From positions 8,742,001 through 8,806,000 of the forward strand of contig JAMPIQ010000002.1 of the NCBI GenBank assembly GCA_024699855.1: a DNA stretch of 64,000 nt, written 5' to 3'. Source of the DNA: Aphelenchoides besseyi. Taxonomy: Eukaryota > Nematoda > Chromadorea > Rhabditida > Aphelenchoididae. The notes beneath the pieces are model-generated. The model saw only the letters and a list, made by a program, of their open reading frames with translations. It had not been told where the DNA came from and did no database searches. Below, in pieces: positions 62,762 through 64,000 of this stretch. Each line of letters starts with the position of its first letter. Positions within the stretch are counted from its first letter, which is position 1. The translations under genes and the position numbers were made by a program.

Positions 62762-63458
62762 ATGCGGTTGAATTTGTTTATCTTCGCAACAGTTTGTGTT
62801 CTTTTAACTACACAAGTTGCAGCCACAGATCCGAAGACTTCGTGTGTAAACAAGTTTTTGAAGTTCTTCTCTACGTTCTTTTCTTCAAATCAAATCGGCA
62901 CGGTAAGTTATGCATACACTGACCATTTAATTCTCGGTTTACAGTACGCAGATGCAGCAATAGGCCAAGTTATCAAAAATGCTAACAGCTCAGAGATAGT
63001 AGATGGTAGTCGTTTTGTCTACTTCTACATAACCATATCGTTTAGCTGTCCTTAATGCTGCTCTGAAATCTCTCACCACGACTCAGTATGCCAAGGGGTC
63101 CAGTCTGCTCCTCTCAGCTGCTGGGAAATTTGGTTCATATTCGAAAATTAACTCAACAATTCAGAACTGCATCAACGGTGCTGCTCCAACTCTTCTAAAA
63201 CTCTATCCAAAGGTTGTTTGTCCATCTAATCAAGCAACTCGGATTGTTTTCAAGATTACGAAGAAGATCAAGCAAGCAAACGGAGACACGGCTAAGACTA
63301 CAACTGCATACCAATTCGCAAACAAGAAATTCACGTTGAAGTTGTCCAAAAACTTGGTCAAGAAATGCAAAAGCAAACTTAGCAACGATGAGTGGTCGAA
63401 AGGTACGAGTCTCTTAAAAGGTTACATCAACTTCGATGTGCTCGGATTTTCGGTCTGA
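62762..63458 (+). CDS. Unrecognised secreted protein, Lys/Ser-rich
   Basis: Exons: 62762-62902, 62945-63005, 63046-63458; 204 residues. The signal peptide MRLNLFIFATVCVLLTTQVAA is clear. The mature chain has few cysteines (TSCVNK, QNCING, VVCPSN, KKCKSK), many Lys and Ser/Thr, and two helical-looking stretches (AVLNAALKSLTTTQYAKGSSLLL; NLVKKCKSKL). No family recognised. Splice sites are standard and the joined frame is intact, so the gene is likely real. AATAAA at 63500-63505, 42 nt after the stop. It converges with the galectin gene. Confidence 0.75.
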
Positions 63459-63524
63459 TCGTTAAATTCGTTTATTAGTGAACTATTGGTTATTGTTTGA
63501 ATAAAAATTGGCAACAACTTCGAT

Positions 63525-64000
63525 TTAGTATTCGTACACATTGTTATCTTGCGGGTAGGAGACTTCAAGTCCTGTTATTTCGACATTCCCATCGATCTTC
63601 ATTGCATAATATGATATTGTTTGTGGGTCTGCAGTGCGATGTGCGAAGGCGGTAAAACGCTGTCCATTCACAAAAACTTGAAGGGAATAAGGCTGGTTTT
63701 GAATGACAATATCGAAGGCTGTATCCTTCTTAAATGGCTGTGGACCCTCTCTTTCTTCAGGACCCCATTCCCCATTAATAAAAGCCGAACGAACGACTTT
63801 CTTTTCGTTAAGTCTGGGATTCAAGTGGAACACGATGTTGCCCTGTCGATCAATCAAGTTGATTTCAAAACGATCTCCGGTCGGAATACCGCTAATCAGA
63901 ATCGATTGGCCTTAATATAAATAATTCGTTTGTTCTGTAATTTTACCGGTTTTCAATTCGCCTCCATGAAACGATGTTTCGTACGGAATCTGATGATAGC
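63525..64000 (-). CDS. lec: Galectin (C-terminal part; continues beyond the window)
   Basis: Exons: partial 64000-63947 and 63910-63525. The visible carbohydrate-recognition domain reads FHGGELKTGQSILISGIPTGDRFEINLID, then HLNPR, VVRSAFINGEWGPEERE, YSLQVFVNGQRFTAFAHR and the closing strand VEITGLEVSYP. The sugar-binding set H-N-R ... N/V ... W-E-R is complete, so beta-galactoside binding is expected. The text before YHQIPYETSF lies outside the window, so it may be a single-domain or tandem-repeat galectin; many nematode galectins are tandem. Usually cytosolic or secreted without a signal peptide. Confidence 0.93.

Overview
This is nuclear DNA from a roundworm (nematode), most likely a chromadorean; I cannot name the species. 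The evidence is gene content: nematode-type Str-superfamily chemoreceptor, bestrophin, DUF19/T20D4.11-like secreted protein, small saposin-like proteins, LIPL-type lipase, UGT and galectin. Gene structure agrees: many short introns of about 40-50 nt, mostly GTAAG donors and TTTCAG/TTTTAG acceptors, often with such an acceptor just before the start codon (possible trans-splice sites). There are no bacterial operons, rRNA genes or CRISPR arrays, and I found no tRNA. All gene models were built by eye from reading frames and splice signals.

Layout. 1-6.2 kb: a PIM-family protein kinase on the minus strand with a long C-terminal tail. 6.2-15.2 kb: nine kilobases with no gene I can support. 15.2-24.1 kb: a DHRS1-like reductase, a pepsin-fold protein without catalytic motifs, a PTPDC1-like phosphatase, a DHRS4-like reductase (minus) and a TMEM53-like protein. 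24.4-32.2 kb: a chemoreceptor (minus), a bestrophin channel and a rhodopsin-like GPCR. 32.4-40.9 kb: sulfide:quinone oxidoreductase (minus), a Na+/K+-ATPase alpha-like protein that has lost the catalytic P-type motifs, and a second rhodopsin-like GPCR (minus). 43.4-53.2 kb: small secreted or surface proteins (two EGF-like, two saposin-like), a small CxxC/CxxC protein and an acid lipase. 53.2-64 kb: a UDP-glycosyltransferase, an internally deleted Tc1/mariner-type element with intact terminal inverted repeats, an NDNF-like secreted protein with one frameshift, a DUF19 protein, an unrecognised secreted protein and the start-truncated end of a galectin gene.

The genes are mostly independent single-copy units, not a pathway cluster. 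Several stand as tight convergent pairs (PTPDC1/DHRS4, TMEM53/chemoreceptor, GPCR/SQOR, pump-like/GPCR) or divergent pairs with shared 0.8-1 kb promoters. The most notable content is two pseudoenzymes in one window: a P-type pump homologue with Tyr in place of the phosphorylated Asp, and an aspartic protease homologue with both DTG motifs destroyed. Both keep long intact spliced reading frames, which argues for function rather than decay.
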